Assembly (NCBI GenBank): GCA_004764695.1
Contig: SMSO01000025.1
Span: 729,102-793,101 of the forward strand
From: Schizochytrium sp. TIO01
Taxonomy: Eukaryota; Sar; Bigyra; Thraustochytrida; Thraustochytriidae
Direction: 5' to 3'
DNA: 64,000 bases
In this document: positions 33,016 to 46,100 of the stretch, piece after piece
Layout of the letters: each line of letters opens with the position of its first letter
Numbering within the stretch: the stretch's first letter is position 1
Position numbers and translations under genes: made by a program
Notes under the pieces: model-generated
Told to the model about the DNA's origin: nothing
Seen by the model: the letters and a program-made list of their open reading frames with translations, nothing else
Databases searched by the model: none

Positions 33016-35410
33016 AATTTCAAATTGAAATTGAAATTGAATAAATAAACGCAATATAGTAAGTATAATAATTAAAATTAACACGAAAGGAAGAAAGAGA
33101 AGTAAGGATGAACAAACAAATAATCGTTCATTATAGCAGAAGGGAGGAGAGAAAGTTAGTTAGTAAGTTAGTTAGTTACCTGGGTGAAAGAAAAGAAAGA
33201 AACGCTCATCTCTCCCACCCCTTCCTCACAATACCGTCAACAGGGCCAACGAAGGCGTATTATGAGACCTGTCTGCGCTGACGGCCGCCTCTACAGAAGC
33301 CGCATCGGCCCTCGCTGGACCAGCCAAGACTGGCCTGGTTTAATTGGGGGCGCTGTCTCTTGCAAGACGAGCCTCCGGCTTCTTCGAACTGACCGCGCAT
33401 CGACCATTCGAGATTTTGGCTCTTTGAGTTGATCTGAAGAGAAGGTAGAAAGGGAACCGCTTCGAGCGAGTCATCTTCTTTTGCAAGAACATCGTCTGTT
33501 TTTAACCTTAACAAATTCTGAATTTATTTACTTTATTAATTTAAAAAAAAAAAAAAAAGCTTTACGTAGGAGTTGTGTCTATTGCTGTTTTAGAAGAAGT
33601 AATCATTATTTGAGGTTAACTTTGCGTTTCTTGTTCACCTGTAACTAACTGTGCCATGTACCTACTACTTTCATTGTGAACCATGGCTCCTTGTGCTGTA
33701 CGGGAATCTCTCCACGCAGGAGCTTCCTGGCCGCTACGTTGTTGGTGCAGGCCCGGTCGGTACCGAGGACTTTCATTGTGATTGTGATGATGTTTGTCGG
33801 TGCCGTTGGAGAAAGAAATCCATCCGTCCATCCATATGTACGTACCTATCGAAAGCGGAGCGCTTCTCTCTAAACCTCCTGAGCACATCTAACGGGCACT
33901 AGACTTTCTTTTTTAAAGTCATTGCCTGCAACAGCCGAGTACGAAGCAGTGCATCCAAATGCACAGCAACACTGTGTACAAAATGTGCAGGCAGGTTTTG
34001 CGCAGACCTGTTTGGAGCACGGCATCATAGCAACGGTGACGGGAGCCTGCAGTACCTGCTGCAAACCAGCCTTCCTCAAAGCTCGAGCGTCGTGCGCTGC
34101 ATTGCAAAATGGCCCAGGAATCCGTTGCGACCCGTATCTGTTGCTGTATTTCTGCGGAGGTCTTGGGGGGTCTTTGTGTTCGCCAGCCAATCCTGCGCTG
34201 CTCTACATGACATGACATGAACAGCAAATTCGCCAATGCTTTACCGCTTGAATGGAATGGCAAACCCTGATGTGCCGACAGCCCGGAATGCTCTGCATCG
34301 GCGGTACCCTCTGCGAACAAACCTTGAGTCAGCACATGCTTCAGAGCAGAATTAGAGGCGTTAGAGGCTGCAATGTTGCCAGATCAACGCAAATTCAGGT
34401 TTACAGCATGAATCGTGGCCTTTGCTCTGTATAATGCTGCTTCGTACACACATAGCAAAGTGCCCTGTCTGCGACGCACGTGACCACTTCTCTCTCATTT
34501 CCTGCACGTCTGCGAGGTTGGTTCTCGCGCCTTCCGTTACACGCACCGTTCTCGACGACGGCGGAAACTTCACTCTTGGTCCGCTGCACAAAGTTGGGAT
34601 GGATTTACAAGGGAAAGGAAATGCTGAATGGCCGGTCCATGGTTCTCGAATGCAGGGTCCCGCATGGGCAGCAGACGATAGATTGGGCGCGGTGCAGACA
34701 GCGCAATGGCTCTTCCTCGCGCGCATTCACGGCGATGCTCCAGGCCCTCGAACGTGCAGAGTGCATCGATTGCATTGCATCTCTTCTTCAAGTTGAGAAC
34801 ACCGCTGTTTTCTAACTTTAGTGATTTTCTATAATTTAAAATTTAATTTAATTTAATTGACTAATTGTTTTTACAAAAATAAATAAAAATAAAGCCATGC
34901 CATAACGTCAAATATCACCTGCTAAGAACCCCAATTGCTGACGACATCCCAACTTGTTTTCTATTTATTTTCTTCCTTTTTAATTTAAAAATATTTCGAT
35001 TCTTTTAAAACTTCTATGAATAGACGAGTATAAGTTGGAAAAGGCGCGTTTGTTAATTTAATTAAAATTAAAATTAAATTATTTATTTTTTTAAGAAAAG
35101 AGGGAGAAAAAAAGAAAGAAAAAAAAGAGGGAACTCAAGATAAAAATCAAATGATATCACAGCAGTTTAATTAGTACACGTTAGGACCATCCTTTGCCTT
35201 TGCTTTCATTCATGAGTACTAGCATCCTGCCCTGCCTCAGGCGTTCACCCATTTCCCTGCTCTTCATACGTTACATTTCCTCTCTTCCTCGTAGAATTAA
35301 TTTACCTTTCGAGAAGGCAGAGTTGATTAGCCCTCAAAATCGCAGCGCCAGATTGGAAACGATCACGAGTGACCTTTCTGGCGCTTCAGAACAGACACTC
35401 TTCCTTAATC

Positions 35411-35482
<72 letters not shown>

Positions 35483-35492
35483 TCGACCTTGA

Positions 35493-35553
<61 letters not shown>
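35411..35553. repeat. Compound (CT)n(CTTT)n(ACAG)n microsatellite
   Basis: Three arrays in close order: CT at 35411-35437, CTTT at 35438-35484, and ACAG at 35493-35553 after an eight-base spacer. Pyrimidine-only on one side of the spacer and A/G/C on the other. Confidence 0.95.
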
Positions 35554-35554
<1 letters not shown>

Positions 35555-35783
35555 CAAGAATGTGCAGCCAGCCCAGCCCTTCGATCCCTCGCTCGCGCGG
35601 AAGGTCACTTGGCCCACCTCGCAGCAGGTAAACAGATAGCTGCCATAGCACGCCCTCCGCCTTCCGAGCAGCCGAAGCTCCTGGTCCCCGCATGAACCCG
35701 GCCTGCTGCGATTTATTTATTTGTCCTCGAGTTCTCTCATTGCTTCATCGATCCATTCACCAATCATTCGCTATCTTTTGTTC

Positions 35784-35840
35784 TGAATGAATGAAAGAAT
35801 GAATGAAAGAATGAATGAATGAGTAAATGAATGAAAGAAT
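35784..35840. repeat. (GAAT)n imperfect microsatellite
   Basis: About fourteen GAAT units with regular GAAA and GAGT interruptions. Confidence 0.9.
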
Positions 35841-36978
35841 GGTCGAGTGTGAAGGAATGCAAAGAAGCGAGTGGGTGGGCATATAGCTTGTATCGAGGAA
35901 CCAAAGCTGAGGAGAGAAACGAGAACGCAGCAGAGTTTGCTTGCCGACCAATCAGTAGCTTTCGCTTTTTCATCCATTTCAAGTTCTCTTCCTCGTTTTC
36001 ACTCGATCTTCTTCTGTCTTTTGTTTCTTGAGGAAATAAATTACTTACCTGATTTCCTTCCTCCTCTTCAGAAGATAGAGTTTATTTTACAAATTTACAA
36101 AAGAGTGAGAGGTCTTCCGGAAACTACCCTCCAAATACGTCGATGGATTGGTAAAGGCAGGATCATCAATAGCATAGTGAGCACAGCTTCCATTATTTCT
36201 AATATACGTGTGTGTAATAGATATAGATACTACGCAGATGGTCTTTTGAAAAGAAAGAAAGAAGTTGAGAACACATCAACAGAGGATCAAGATTAGGCAA
36301 TAAAGGTTGGATTGCTTTGGGGCACGTCAAGTTCGAGCAAGATGAATCGATCCATGCGGGCTCAGCCCACCTGGGTCTTCAGCAGATCGCCATGGATGGA
36401 CTAAACTGCTGCCGTGTACTACGCACTCGTCCAGAAGAGCAGAAGGGACGAGGGAGTTTGGACACAGGATGAGCGATCGATCCATCGATCGGTTGCCGAT
36501 CTTCAACTCTGGCGGGGCCTCCGAGTCGAGAGCTTGAGCTGCGAGAGGGAGAGTGCGCGGGGTTCGCAGGACACGAGGGGCCATGTAAGTGCTGGGGATC
36601 CTCCGGGATAATTGCGGCGCAGAAGAGCCGTCAATCAATCTACGCGGCTGCTGCGATTCCGCTGGGAAGCTGTGCCTTATCTAAGCTGAAGAAAGCCACG
36701 ACTCTGATTGAGACAGCCAAACGAGATGCAGACCTTGTCGCGAGCTCGCGCTCTCGGCCATGCTCGGTAGAGAGAGCCCTGGGGCTCTCGCCGACATGGT
36801 CCGCGGACCGCCTGATTGTCACCATTGGGCGAGCGAATCTACTCTTGATCAAACGAAACCATCCGCTGGTGGATGAGTGAGCGACAGATATTGCGATGGG
36901 TACGAGTAAACCACCGCTCAGGTTCATGCTGGTCCTGAGCGTGGACGTGGGCAGCAGCACTTCGAGCGGCGTGTCTGA

Positions 36979-37017
<39 letters not shown>
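36979..37017. repeat. (CTGC)n microsatellite
   Basis: About nine perfect copies, giving a poly-(Gly-Arg-Gln-Ala) frame on the minus strand. Confidence 0.92.
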
Positions 37018-37615
37018 GTGGTGCACACCCGGCTGTCTGTCCCAAAGCCTGCTCAGCAAACCCCAGACGGCCTAGCAGCCCTTCTCGTTCCAGAGCTCGT
37101 TGGACCTCTCCTGCGAGTTGAGCAGGCCTGCACGTATTTATTTATTCATTGATTCATTGCGTGTCGCAGCTCAGCCACCGTGTCTGTCTGAGAACGCAAT
37201 CAATCCATCGTCGAGGCTCGAGACTCGAGACTCGAGACTCGCCGCTCCTGCTCCTTCGACAATTGGCCTCTTTCCTAACCTGTTTGGGTACTACGTACCT
37301 CTCGAAGTAAGTTGAGAGCTCGAGCTGTTCAAGGTTTCATCCGCCCACGCGAGAGCGTGTGGTTTTCTTGGGCAGCGGACTGACTGATGGGCGCGTGGAC
37401 TGCCGCCAAGTTCTGAATTTGCGAATTCGATCTCGAGCCACCGGCCTTGTGTAGGCAGGGCCCAAAAGCCGGGTTTGATTGCTTCATGGCTGTCGCAGGA
37501 GAGGAAGTCCCATTGGATGTTGCCCAAGAGTTAATAGTTCCTTTCCTTTCCTTATCCCATCCTCACTGAGGTTCGCTTTCATTCACCGTTTGATTCATCA
37601 ATTTGTACCATCCAT

Positions 37616-37673
37616 CATACATACATACATACATACATACATACATACATACATACATACATACATACATACA

Positions 37674-37706
<33 letters not shown>

Positions 37707-37718
37707 GCATACATACAT
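37616..37718. repeat. (CATA)n microsatellite
   Basis: About 26 copies with only one interruption (ATATGC near 37702); one of the longest arrays in the window. Confidence 0.96.
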
Positions 37719-39138
37719 CTATCAACGTTTTGGCTGGCGGAGCTCCTAGCGTTCGAGGTAGCCGGCCCTTAGTATTTATGAATGACTTGAAAAGTGCGAG
37801 CATACAGAAATTCAGCGAAGGAGACCAAACGAGCTCGATGAACCACGGTTGAGGAAAAGTATTCACAAATTCAATTGAAATTAGATGAGTGGTTCTTTCT
37901 TTACTTCTTTATTTCTTTCTTCCCTGCTCGAGGCGCCGCATATGAGGAGGAGGGCCCTCCGACTGGCAGCTCGCGAGGCCACGGATTGACCGAGAGCCTT
38001 TGCGCAGCTTAACGAGCTGTTACTATCCTCCTTTCAACGAAGGCAAGAAAAGGTTCTGGATCCCCCTCGTTTTTCACATTTCCCTCCCAGGTGGGCGCAG
38101 TAGGACCCAGATAGCGAGCGCTACAGAATTCAAGATTCCCTGCGCCTCCTTCTTTCGACCTGCTTTGAGAAGGCTTTGTTTAAGAAGGCCGTATTTTGGG
38201 CCAACAGCCCATGCGCTTGAGCTGTGAGAGAGCATCGCTGGTTCGCAAGGCGCGCCTTCTCGCTTCTTCTTCTCGATGCCACTGTAGACTGGAGAGGCCA
38301 TTCTGTTTGATGGCTGTTCTGATGAATTATTGTATTATTCACGATTGCAATTCAGTAAAATGATTATAAAATGATGGTGGTAATAGTAAATGCTTATATC
38401 GTTTCTTCAAGTTCAGCCTATCTTTATAAGTTAATTTTTATTTATACTTACCAAGAATAAAAACATATATTTTTGAAAAAGAAATGTAGGTATAGAGGTT
38501 ATGCGGAGTCCTCTCCCTGCGGGGAGGAAAGATTCGTCGAGACAGTGTGCACAATGCAATAACATGACGCAGATGCCCCTGAGCGGGTACTCTTCGCCTT
38601 CATGACCCCACAGCAACAGAAACCCTCACATGCAGAGCGCAGGGTGGCGGGGAACCCGCATGGTGCCCAAAAAGCAGAGAAATTGAGTACGCCTAAGCTG
38701 TATTTGTTTATCCTCAGGTACTGCAGAAGATACTGCCGACTCCTGTCGGTAGCGGCTTTAAATAGGCTACCAAAGACAGACAGAGGCCTTTGCTTTCATG
38801 GTTTTGTGCGGCGCTCCTGTCGAAACGAGACGGCCCAATGTCAGCGAAGTTTCTATCTCGGAGGACCAATTTCTTCTTTCAGGCATCGCGACGTCACCGT
38901 TTTCACTTTAACGTCCTCGAAAGCGCGAGAAGCCATGGAAAAAAAGAAAAAAAAAAGAAAGAAAAAAAAAAAAAGAGTCATTTACCTTTTCGTATTCTCA
39001 ATTTTCATTTTATTTCACTTTATTTTATCGGAAATCTTCAAGGAAAGAAAGAAATATACAGAAATACACGAGCTGATAAATATACTACAGTGCTTATACT
39101 TACATTTTGAGAAGAATCGATCGGCCGACAGGCGTGGT

Positions 39139-39165
39139 ATATAGCTAGCTAGCTAGCTAGCTATA
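39139..39165. repeat. (TAGC)n palindromic microsatellite
   Basis: AGCT units flanked by TATA, so the whole block is nearly a perfect palindrome able to form a hairpin or cruciform. Confidence 0.88.
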
Positions 39166-40004
39166 CCTGCAGGATGAAAGAGAAATAATGATATTTATTT
39201 ATTTTATTTATTTACATTAAAAAAAGGAACTTCTGAAGACCAGAAAGAAGGCCCTCGAAGAAGCCAGAAAATACAGATATAGGCAGGTGGCTACCTACTC
39301 TTTCGCGCCCCCCCCCGCTTCCCCTTTCTGCCTATCTCTGCTCTTTCGCAAGCAACAAGAGAGTCTCATTCATTCTCTTCTTCAGCCAGCAGGTACCTCG
39401 ACAGTAGGTTCATTCCATTTCATTTTTCGATGTATATAAACTTGTTTATAAAATAACATAAAATAACATAAAAGTAAAACTTTTGTTTGTAAAATCAAAC
39501 CAATAAAGGGCCTTTAACTAGTAAAGCTCTGTTTGAGCAGATGTCGAAACAGAAGAGTTTCTCTTTTCCTTTCCTTTTTTAAATTCCCTTTTAAAACTGG
39601 CAGAATAGAAAACTCAGCTAGAAAAGCTTCGAAAAGGGGCACGTAGCGTAGGTAGGGCGCCCTTACCGGAAGCAGTAGGAGTAGCTCGATGTTGAATTTA
39701 CAATTTCTTTTCGCCAACCTCGGTTCCCCACCGGCTCGGCTGCGCCTGCTATAGCTAGATAGCTAGATATAGCTGGCTTCTAGGCCATCTCTGTGTATTA
39801 GTATGCGTTTTGCAAGCGCAGGCCGGAGGCGGCGCCCTCTGTTTGTAGTATTTTCCTCAAATTGCTTTCGAACACGAAGAAAAATGTGCTCCTGATGAGG
39901 AAGCGGGCGGCCTCTTGAGTTGAAGGAGGCGCCGTCGGGCCCCTCCCTCCCTGCGAGAGGTATGTATTATTTAGAAGGATGGATGGCCCTTCTTGCATTT
40001 ACAA

Positions 40005-40065
40005 GCAAACAAACAAACAAACAAACAAACAAACAAACAAACAAACAAACAAACAAACAAACAAC
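40005..40065. repeat. (AAAC)n microsatellite
   Basis: About fourteen AAAC units, preceded by a CAAG variant and ending in AAC units. It gives a poly-(Lys-Gln-Thr-Asn) frame. Confidence 0.95.
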
Positions 40066-40160
40066 AACACTGATCAACAAAATAATCAACAGCAGAAGAA
40101 ACTTGTGTGCATTTATTGCGGCTCAGGCAACAACGCCCTTCCCGTAAGAAAGAGGATAAT

Positions 40161-40219
40161 TAAATAAATAAACAAATAAATAAATAATAATAAATAAATA
40201 AATAAATAAATAAATAAAT
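40161..40219. repeat. (AAAT)n microsatellite
   Basis: About fourteen AAAT units with one AAAC and one AAT interruption, roughly 100 bases after the AAAC array. Confidence 0.93.
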
Positions 40220-40450
40220 GTGCATGCATCGGTGGGTCTACCTACCTACGCATCTTTCTACGGGGCGGTAGGGTAATTATGAGACGATTGAAGCGGCGTT
40301 GCGCAGATTCGGGGTTGTTGAATGGCTGTGGCCAATGGCAATTGCGCGAAGAAAGAAACGGAGAAGGAAATATGAGCCATCGAACGAGAGAGAGAGAGAG
40401 AGCGAGCGCAGACACAGAAAGAAAGAAGGAAAGAAAGAGAGATTGATGGA

Positions 40451-40502
<52 letters not shown>

Positions 40503-40557
40503 TTACGGACTTTGCTTTGGCTCCTTTCTTCTTCTTCTTCTTCTTCTTCTTCTTCTT
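40451..40557. repeat. (CTTT)n and (CTT)n microsatellites
   Basis: A CTTT array of about 13 copies (40451-40503) and a CTT array of about 11 copies (40525-40557), separated by about 20 unique bases. A GA run and GAAA units precede them at 40388-40440. Confidence 0.94.
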
Positions 40558-41264
40558 GGTACGCACAGGTCGAGGTTCTCGCGGCAGAACCCGGATTCCC
40601 TAGGCAGGGCACGCGCTCGCTCGCTCCTGAGAGGGAGGGCTCTGGCGGCTGCTTGGCTGGCTGGTTTGATTGTTTGTTTGCTGTATCTTGGAGTTGGTGC
40701 TGCTGGTTTCTCGCGTTGGATGCGAACAACGGGAAACTTGAACCCTGAGGAGCAGGGGCTTCCTTCCGTGTGCTCTTTTATGGGTTGGTCGATGGAGTGA
40801 TGTGCTTCTTCTTCTTTCATTGATGCAGTTATGGATGGACGTGTGTGTATGTATGTATGGATGTATGGATGTATGTATGGATGTACGCATGTTTGGTTGC
40901 AGGAATGCAAGCAAACTAAGGATATGTGGATGAGAATGAAGGGAGTCCGACGAAGGGAGATACTGTCAGACGTGGAGAAATGCTCACGGATAACCGCGGG
41001 CGCCTGCTTGAAAGGTTGAGGGACTTGAGAGAGAGAGAGAGAGAGGGATCACGTGAACGGGGTAAATGTCGATGCACTCGGCGCTGAAAGCAGCAACGGA
41101 GTTGAAGGTATAGCTCCTAGGAATTTGTTCGCTGTTGGCTCATAATGCTTCAAAACGTACTATCTGCATATTGATTCTCTGTTCTCCTCACTCATCCATT
41201 GTAAAGTCCTTTATTTCTTTTTATTTATAGTTTAGTTTAGTTTTAAATTTAAATTTAATTTATT

Positions 41265-41270
<6 letters not shown>

Positions 41271-41295
<25 letters not shown>
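41271..41295. repeat. Poly-A run
   Basis: Twenty-five consecutive A following an AT-rich TTTAAATTT-type stretch. It could be an old retrotransposed tail, but nothing recognisable precedes it. Confidence 0.9.
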
Positions 41296-41618
41296 GCAGA
41301 GTTATGGAAAGAACAATGAAAAACTCAGCGAATCTGAAGAGAGTGAATGGATAAAAGGAACTTCTTCGCCGTGAGAGAGAGAGAGAAAGGAGAGAGAGAG
41401 AAAAAAAAGCCGCGATCTTCCTCCCTTGCGCTTCTTCCTTCCTTCCTCTCCCGCTACTTGTTAGTTTTTGGCTCGAAGCGCCTGTTTTTTTATTTTTGAT
41501 TTAATTATGGTGATCGATCCACCGATCCGTCGATCCATCGATTCACGGATCAATGGAAAGCTTATGAATGAGGACACACACTGCGCAGTCGTCGGTAGGC
41601 AGCGAAGCTTAAATTTTC

Positions 41619-41680
41619 ACTGTTTTACTGTTTTACTGTTTTACTGTTTTACTTTTTACTTTTTACTTTTTATTTTTTAC
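41619..41680. repeat. TTTTACTG octamer repeat grading into TTTTTAC
   Basis: About four copies of an eight-base unit, then three of a seven-base unit. This is a longer repeat unit than its neighbours. Confidence 0.9.
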
Positions 41681-42012
41681 GTTCCTCTTTTTGGAGCGAA
41701 GAAGACCTCCTTCTTTGTCGCAGGTAGCGAGAAAGCAAGCGCCCTGCGACATGCTCTGAGGCCCGAAATGCTGCGAGGACGAGGTGAAATGGGATTCCGC
41801 CGTATGCGAGACAGGCAGAGAGACAGAGAGACAGACAGACAGACGGCCGCGCAGGCGTTTTGATTGAAACAGGAGCTTATTTGACGAAGTTTGGCCAAGC
41901 TTGGTTAGTTAGATAGTTAATAAAATTATTTAGTTTAGTTGACTTGATTGAAAAAGATGGAAGGGAACGAAGTGAGGTATCTTAATTTTAATTGTAGTTT
42001 TTTAATTTTAGT

Positions 42013-42040
42013 TTTGTTGTTGTTGTTGTTGTTGTTGTTT
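42013..42040. repeat. (TTG)n microsatellite
   Basis: About nine trinucleotide copies inside an AT-rich block. Confidence 0.9.
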
Positions 42041-43151
42041 TCTATCTCCTTCGAAAGGCAGGAAGCGAAGGGCCTTGAGGAGGCGCGGTTCGCAGAAGAG
42101 ACGATGGACAGAGCTTATTAGCCACCAGCTTTGGATCCTCGTCCACGCTCGGGCGCCTGTTATATGTGCGGGGCGATCGTCGTCTTTTACCGACTTGGGC
42201 CTGAAGAAGCTGAAGTAGCGAAGAAACCGAAGAAGCAGGCTGAGATGCTGATGAGGTCCAACGAGAGCTTCTTCATTTATTATTGTTTTTGGAGTTTTAT
42301 TTTTATTTTATAGTGCTCGAAAGAAATAATTTTAGTTTGCTGAGCTTTTTAATTTAAAATTTTTAAGTGTCTTTTAAAGTTTTTGTTTAATATTTAATAT
42401 TTTTTTTTAAAAATAAAACTAAAAGTTGGGGGAAAAGAAAGAAATAGAAAGGCAGAGAAAGCAAAAGCAAAGCAAAAACAGACCCCAAAGCACTCACTTA
42501 CTCGCAAGCGAGCAAGCAAGCGAGCGAGCGAGCGAAGGTGAACGCTTGCAGGAGGCAGGCGTGCTAGCTAGGTAGCTAGCTCGCACAGCACCCCGTTGGC
42601 CAAGAGCTTGCCCGCCTCGCTAAACATCCTACCTGACACCGCTTGCATATACCTTCCGCGGTTCGCTCGAGGCTGGTGTCCCGTGCATTTCACTGCTACG
42701 CCCGAACAAACAGCGCCCTACCACGAGACAGACCCGCGATAGCTCTATTTCTGTCTCTGTCTCTGTCTCTCTCTTTCTCAGCGGCGGCGTTGAGACATCT
42801 GGACACAAATAAGAGGTTGCCAACCAGAAGGTCTGGCAGGCTCAGGCACACTCGAGGCCACGAAGCTTGGTGCCAAGGATCGCGCTCTGGAAGAACTGCG
42901 GCTTCGTGGACTCTCAGAGCACGACCTCATCTCAAGACGGAACGTCTTTGGAACGCATACGTAACCCCTTTCATCTCACTCATTGAGTTCGTTTGGATCG
43001 TGAGATTCCAAACTCCCTCGACGGTAAACATCCCAGCTCACGAAAGAGTGCCAAAAACGAAGCACCCTCGACTTAAACCCCTTCACCCAGCTCACAAGAG
43101 CTTCGTGGTGGCGGAGGTGCTCAATATCGCGGAGGTTCTTGACGGAGCGCG

Positions 43152-46100
43152 ATGGCGCTGCAGAGCCCGAACTTAGGCGCCCTCTCGAGTCCTGACCTCG
43201 CAGCACAGCACGGCGTTCAAGAAGCGTTAGGAGGTTCTCGATGGCGTCTGGGTATGCCGGGTTTACTGGCTCCGCCCGCTTTGAGACTTCCTGCCCAAGC
43301 AGAGGCCTCACAACGCCGCCTTAAAGCAGGACTTGACGTGCCTTCCGCGGCAGCACTGTTCACGCGTGCTAATCCTGTTGCCTCTAAAGATGGTTTTACT
43401 GGAAGCAACTACAATCTTGAATCAGGGAACGGAAACGGAAATGGCAGTCGCGACGGAGGCAACCTCGGAGGTTTGTGGAGCAAAAAAACTACAACAGGAC
43501 GCCAGGCGTTGGTTTTGCAGTCGAGCAATGGACGTGGTGGTCGACCAGAATCTGCTCTGGTCCAATGCGATGATGGCATGGGAGAAGGCATTCGGGAAAG
43601 GACTGGAAGCAAGCGAATGGGAAGCACGCATAAAGAATATGATGATGACGAGGAGGCGCAACAGCATGTGAACAAGAGTAAAAAGAAGAAAAAGAAGCAA
43701 GGTACCTTTATGGGCGTATACATCCCTGTTGTGGCAAGTATGTGGGGTGTGCTGATTTTTATCAGGTTTGGAGTTATTGTCGGATACACCGGCTGGGCCA
43801 TGAGTGTGGGATTCGTGGTGCTTGCTGCAGGTGCTCAAATCCTCACAACTATCTCACTCTGTACAGTCCTCAGTAACTCAAGCAACTATTCAGGAGGTTC
43901 CTTTGGTATTCTCAAACGTAACCTAGGATCAGATATGGCCGGCGTTATTTGCCTCCTGTACTACTTTGGCATGACAACAATGGCATCAGTCGAGCTTCTT
44001 GGTGCTGTACAAGCTATCGATTACATCCTGTCAGGAACACCTACGTATGAAGGAATTAGTATCACCAAGTCCCAGTATATTGACCAGATTGCAATCGGAG
44101 GCCCCATTCTCGTTGTGCTCGGACTCATCCGCACCACGCAGCTCAAAGCGGTGCACATCATGGCCACTGTGATTCTTATTGGTGTTATCCTCACATACAT
44201 TCTTGGTTTTCTTGGTATCTTCCTGACTCTTAATGGGTGGACAGGTGCCATTGATGTGGAAAATGTAGACGGATTCACAGGTCTTAGTCGCGAGACCTTC
44301 ATGAATAACGCGCGGCCCGACTTTTCTCTCCCAACATATTCGGAGGAGGAGCTTTACGACGAGTTTGGAGTCACTACTGAAATGGTGGATGAGAATTCAA
44401 CACCTAATCCTGCTTCTGCGTTGTCCATAATCTTTCCTATGTTTCTGGGTATTTTCCAGGGCGCCAACAAGGCAAGCGACCTTGAAACGCCTAACCAGAG
44501 TATCATTAAAGGCACAGGCGCTGCAATTCTCACTAGCTTTACAGTTTACGTGCTCTTCTTCCTCCTGTTGGCCGCCGTTGCAGAACGTCAGGTGCTTAAG
44601 GTTGACTTCTTGCTTTTTGACCGCCTTGCTTGGCCCACACAATACATCGCACTCGTAGCCACGGTCGCTGTCGGTGTCGGCGCCTGTCTCGAACTCCTGG
44701 AAATTGGCCCCACAATCCTGCAGGCAGTGGCTTCTGATGGGCTCTTTTCGTTCCTGCCTAAGCTCGGTCTTCATAAGGTTAACTCAAAGGGCCAGCCTGT
44801 GCATGCAATCGTGATGGTGAGTCTACCAGTGAATTTCTGCTTATTGTTCACGCCAAGTGCGTATTTTGAGGGTTTGGCCACCGTGGTGACAATGTTCTTC
44901 CTTCAAGCGTATGGCCACATGCATCTCTCGCTACTCTTGAATGAGGTGCAGCGGCACTCTTCGTGGCGGCCCACCTTTGTATATTACCACTGGTCGCTAG
45001 CACTTTTAGGGCTCATCACCACTGTTGTACTTATGTTTTACATTTCGTGGATCCAAGCTGTCGTTACCATCTCGCTCGCTGTGGGACTACTGATCCTCGC
45101 TCGAGTTGTTGAAGAGCCCCGTCGTAAAGGACTTGGCACTCGAGCACTCGCCCAGGGAAGAGCTCTCGATCATATCCTTGCTGACCACTTTGTGGATCAC
45201 CGCGAGATCATCGAACGACTCAGCCGCACACTCCAATCTGTAGGTGCTCAAGCATCAACAGAGAAGATTCTTCGAGCTGTACGTGAGGATACAGCACTGG
45301 TTCCTGACGAACCGCTGCACTGGGACCCGCAAGTACTTTGCCTCGTGGAGGATCCTGACAACCCAAACCTCCGTGAAGACCACGTCAAAATGGTACATCT
45401 GACAACGCAACTTACTGGTGCAGGAGTCCTGCCACGACTCGCAGTTGTCGCAAGTACGATTCGTGCAAGCCCCGGTGAAGACCTCGACTCGCTCGACCGT
45501 ATCAGACAGCTAAAGGAACTCAGACTGTATGCTCTCATCACCGCAACGAATGCAAGAGCTTTTGCGCATGTCACGGTTGTACCTGCGTCATGCTCGTCGA
45601 GTGCTGCGTACATGGTTATGATGCAGTCTGTAGGTCTCGGCAACTTGAAACCCAACATGACGCTCCTAAATTGGACCAACCCGAGACTTTTAGATGTGGT
45701 GAAGAACTCGACACTTGCGAAACGCATCGTTGTCGTCCTGAAGGACAGGCGTCCCCTCGGACTTGTAACAAACCACCAGGCGCGAAAGCAACGCCAAAGC
45801 CGAGCGAGCCGAGCAAGTCGTGGAAGCAGGTCCACTGCAGGCAACTTTAGTAGCCCTGCCATGCTTCCCGTGACAAAAGCACGAACACAATCTGGAAACA
45901 GCACGATTGGAGTTACTGCAGCCGTTGCGGCAGCAGCAGCAATGGCATCAACAAATGGCGAAACGGGATCCGAGGCAGGTGACAGCGAGGGAGGACCTGG
46001 TTTCGTCCCTGACGTCATCAAAGCACCTCGAACCGGCTCTGATGTCAAGTATTCATTTGCCTTTTCGGAATCCAGCATCTTTGGCACCAATACTGCTATC

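Larger units (their letters stand above)
31201..43151. other. Gene-free, microsatellite-dense region
   Basis: About 12 kb with no supported gene. It contains the densest set of simple repeats in the window, listed separately, with AT-rich blocks at 31490-31690, 34810-35170, 38340-38470, 39180-39500, 41210-41295 and 42290-42430. The stretch 33870-34800 is different: it lacks simple repeats, is GC-richer and has overlapping open frames on both strands, but shows no known domain. Long open frames here are mainly translations of repeats. Confidence 0.55.

Noticed and set aside
40277-40748. Overlapping frames on both strands with poly-Lys/Glu/Arg and poly-Phe/Leu/Ser
   Set aside because: Translations of the CTTT, CTT and GA microsatellites.
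42643-43176. A 177-residue plus-strand frame just before the transporter
   Set aside because: Overlaps the transporter start in another frame, has no motif, and is probably leader sequence.
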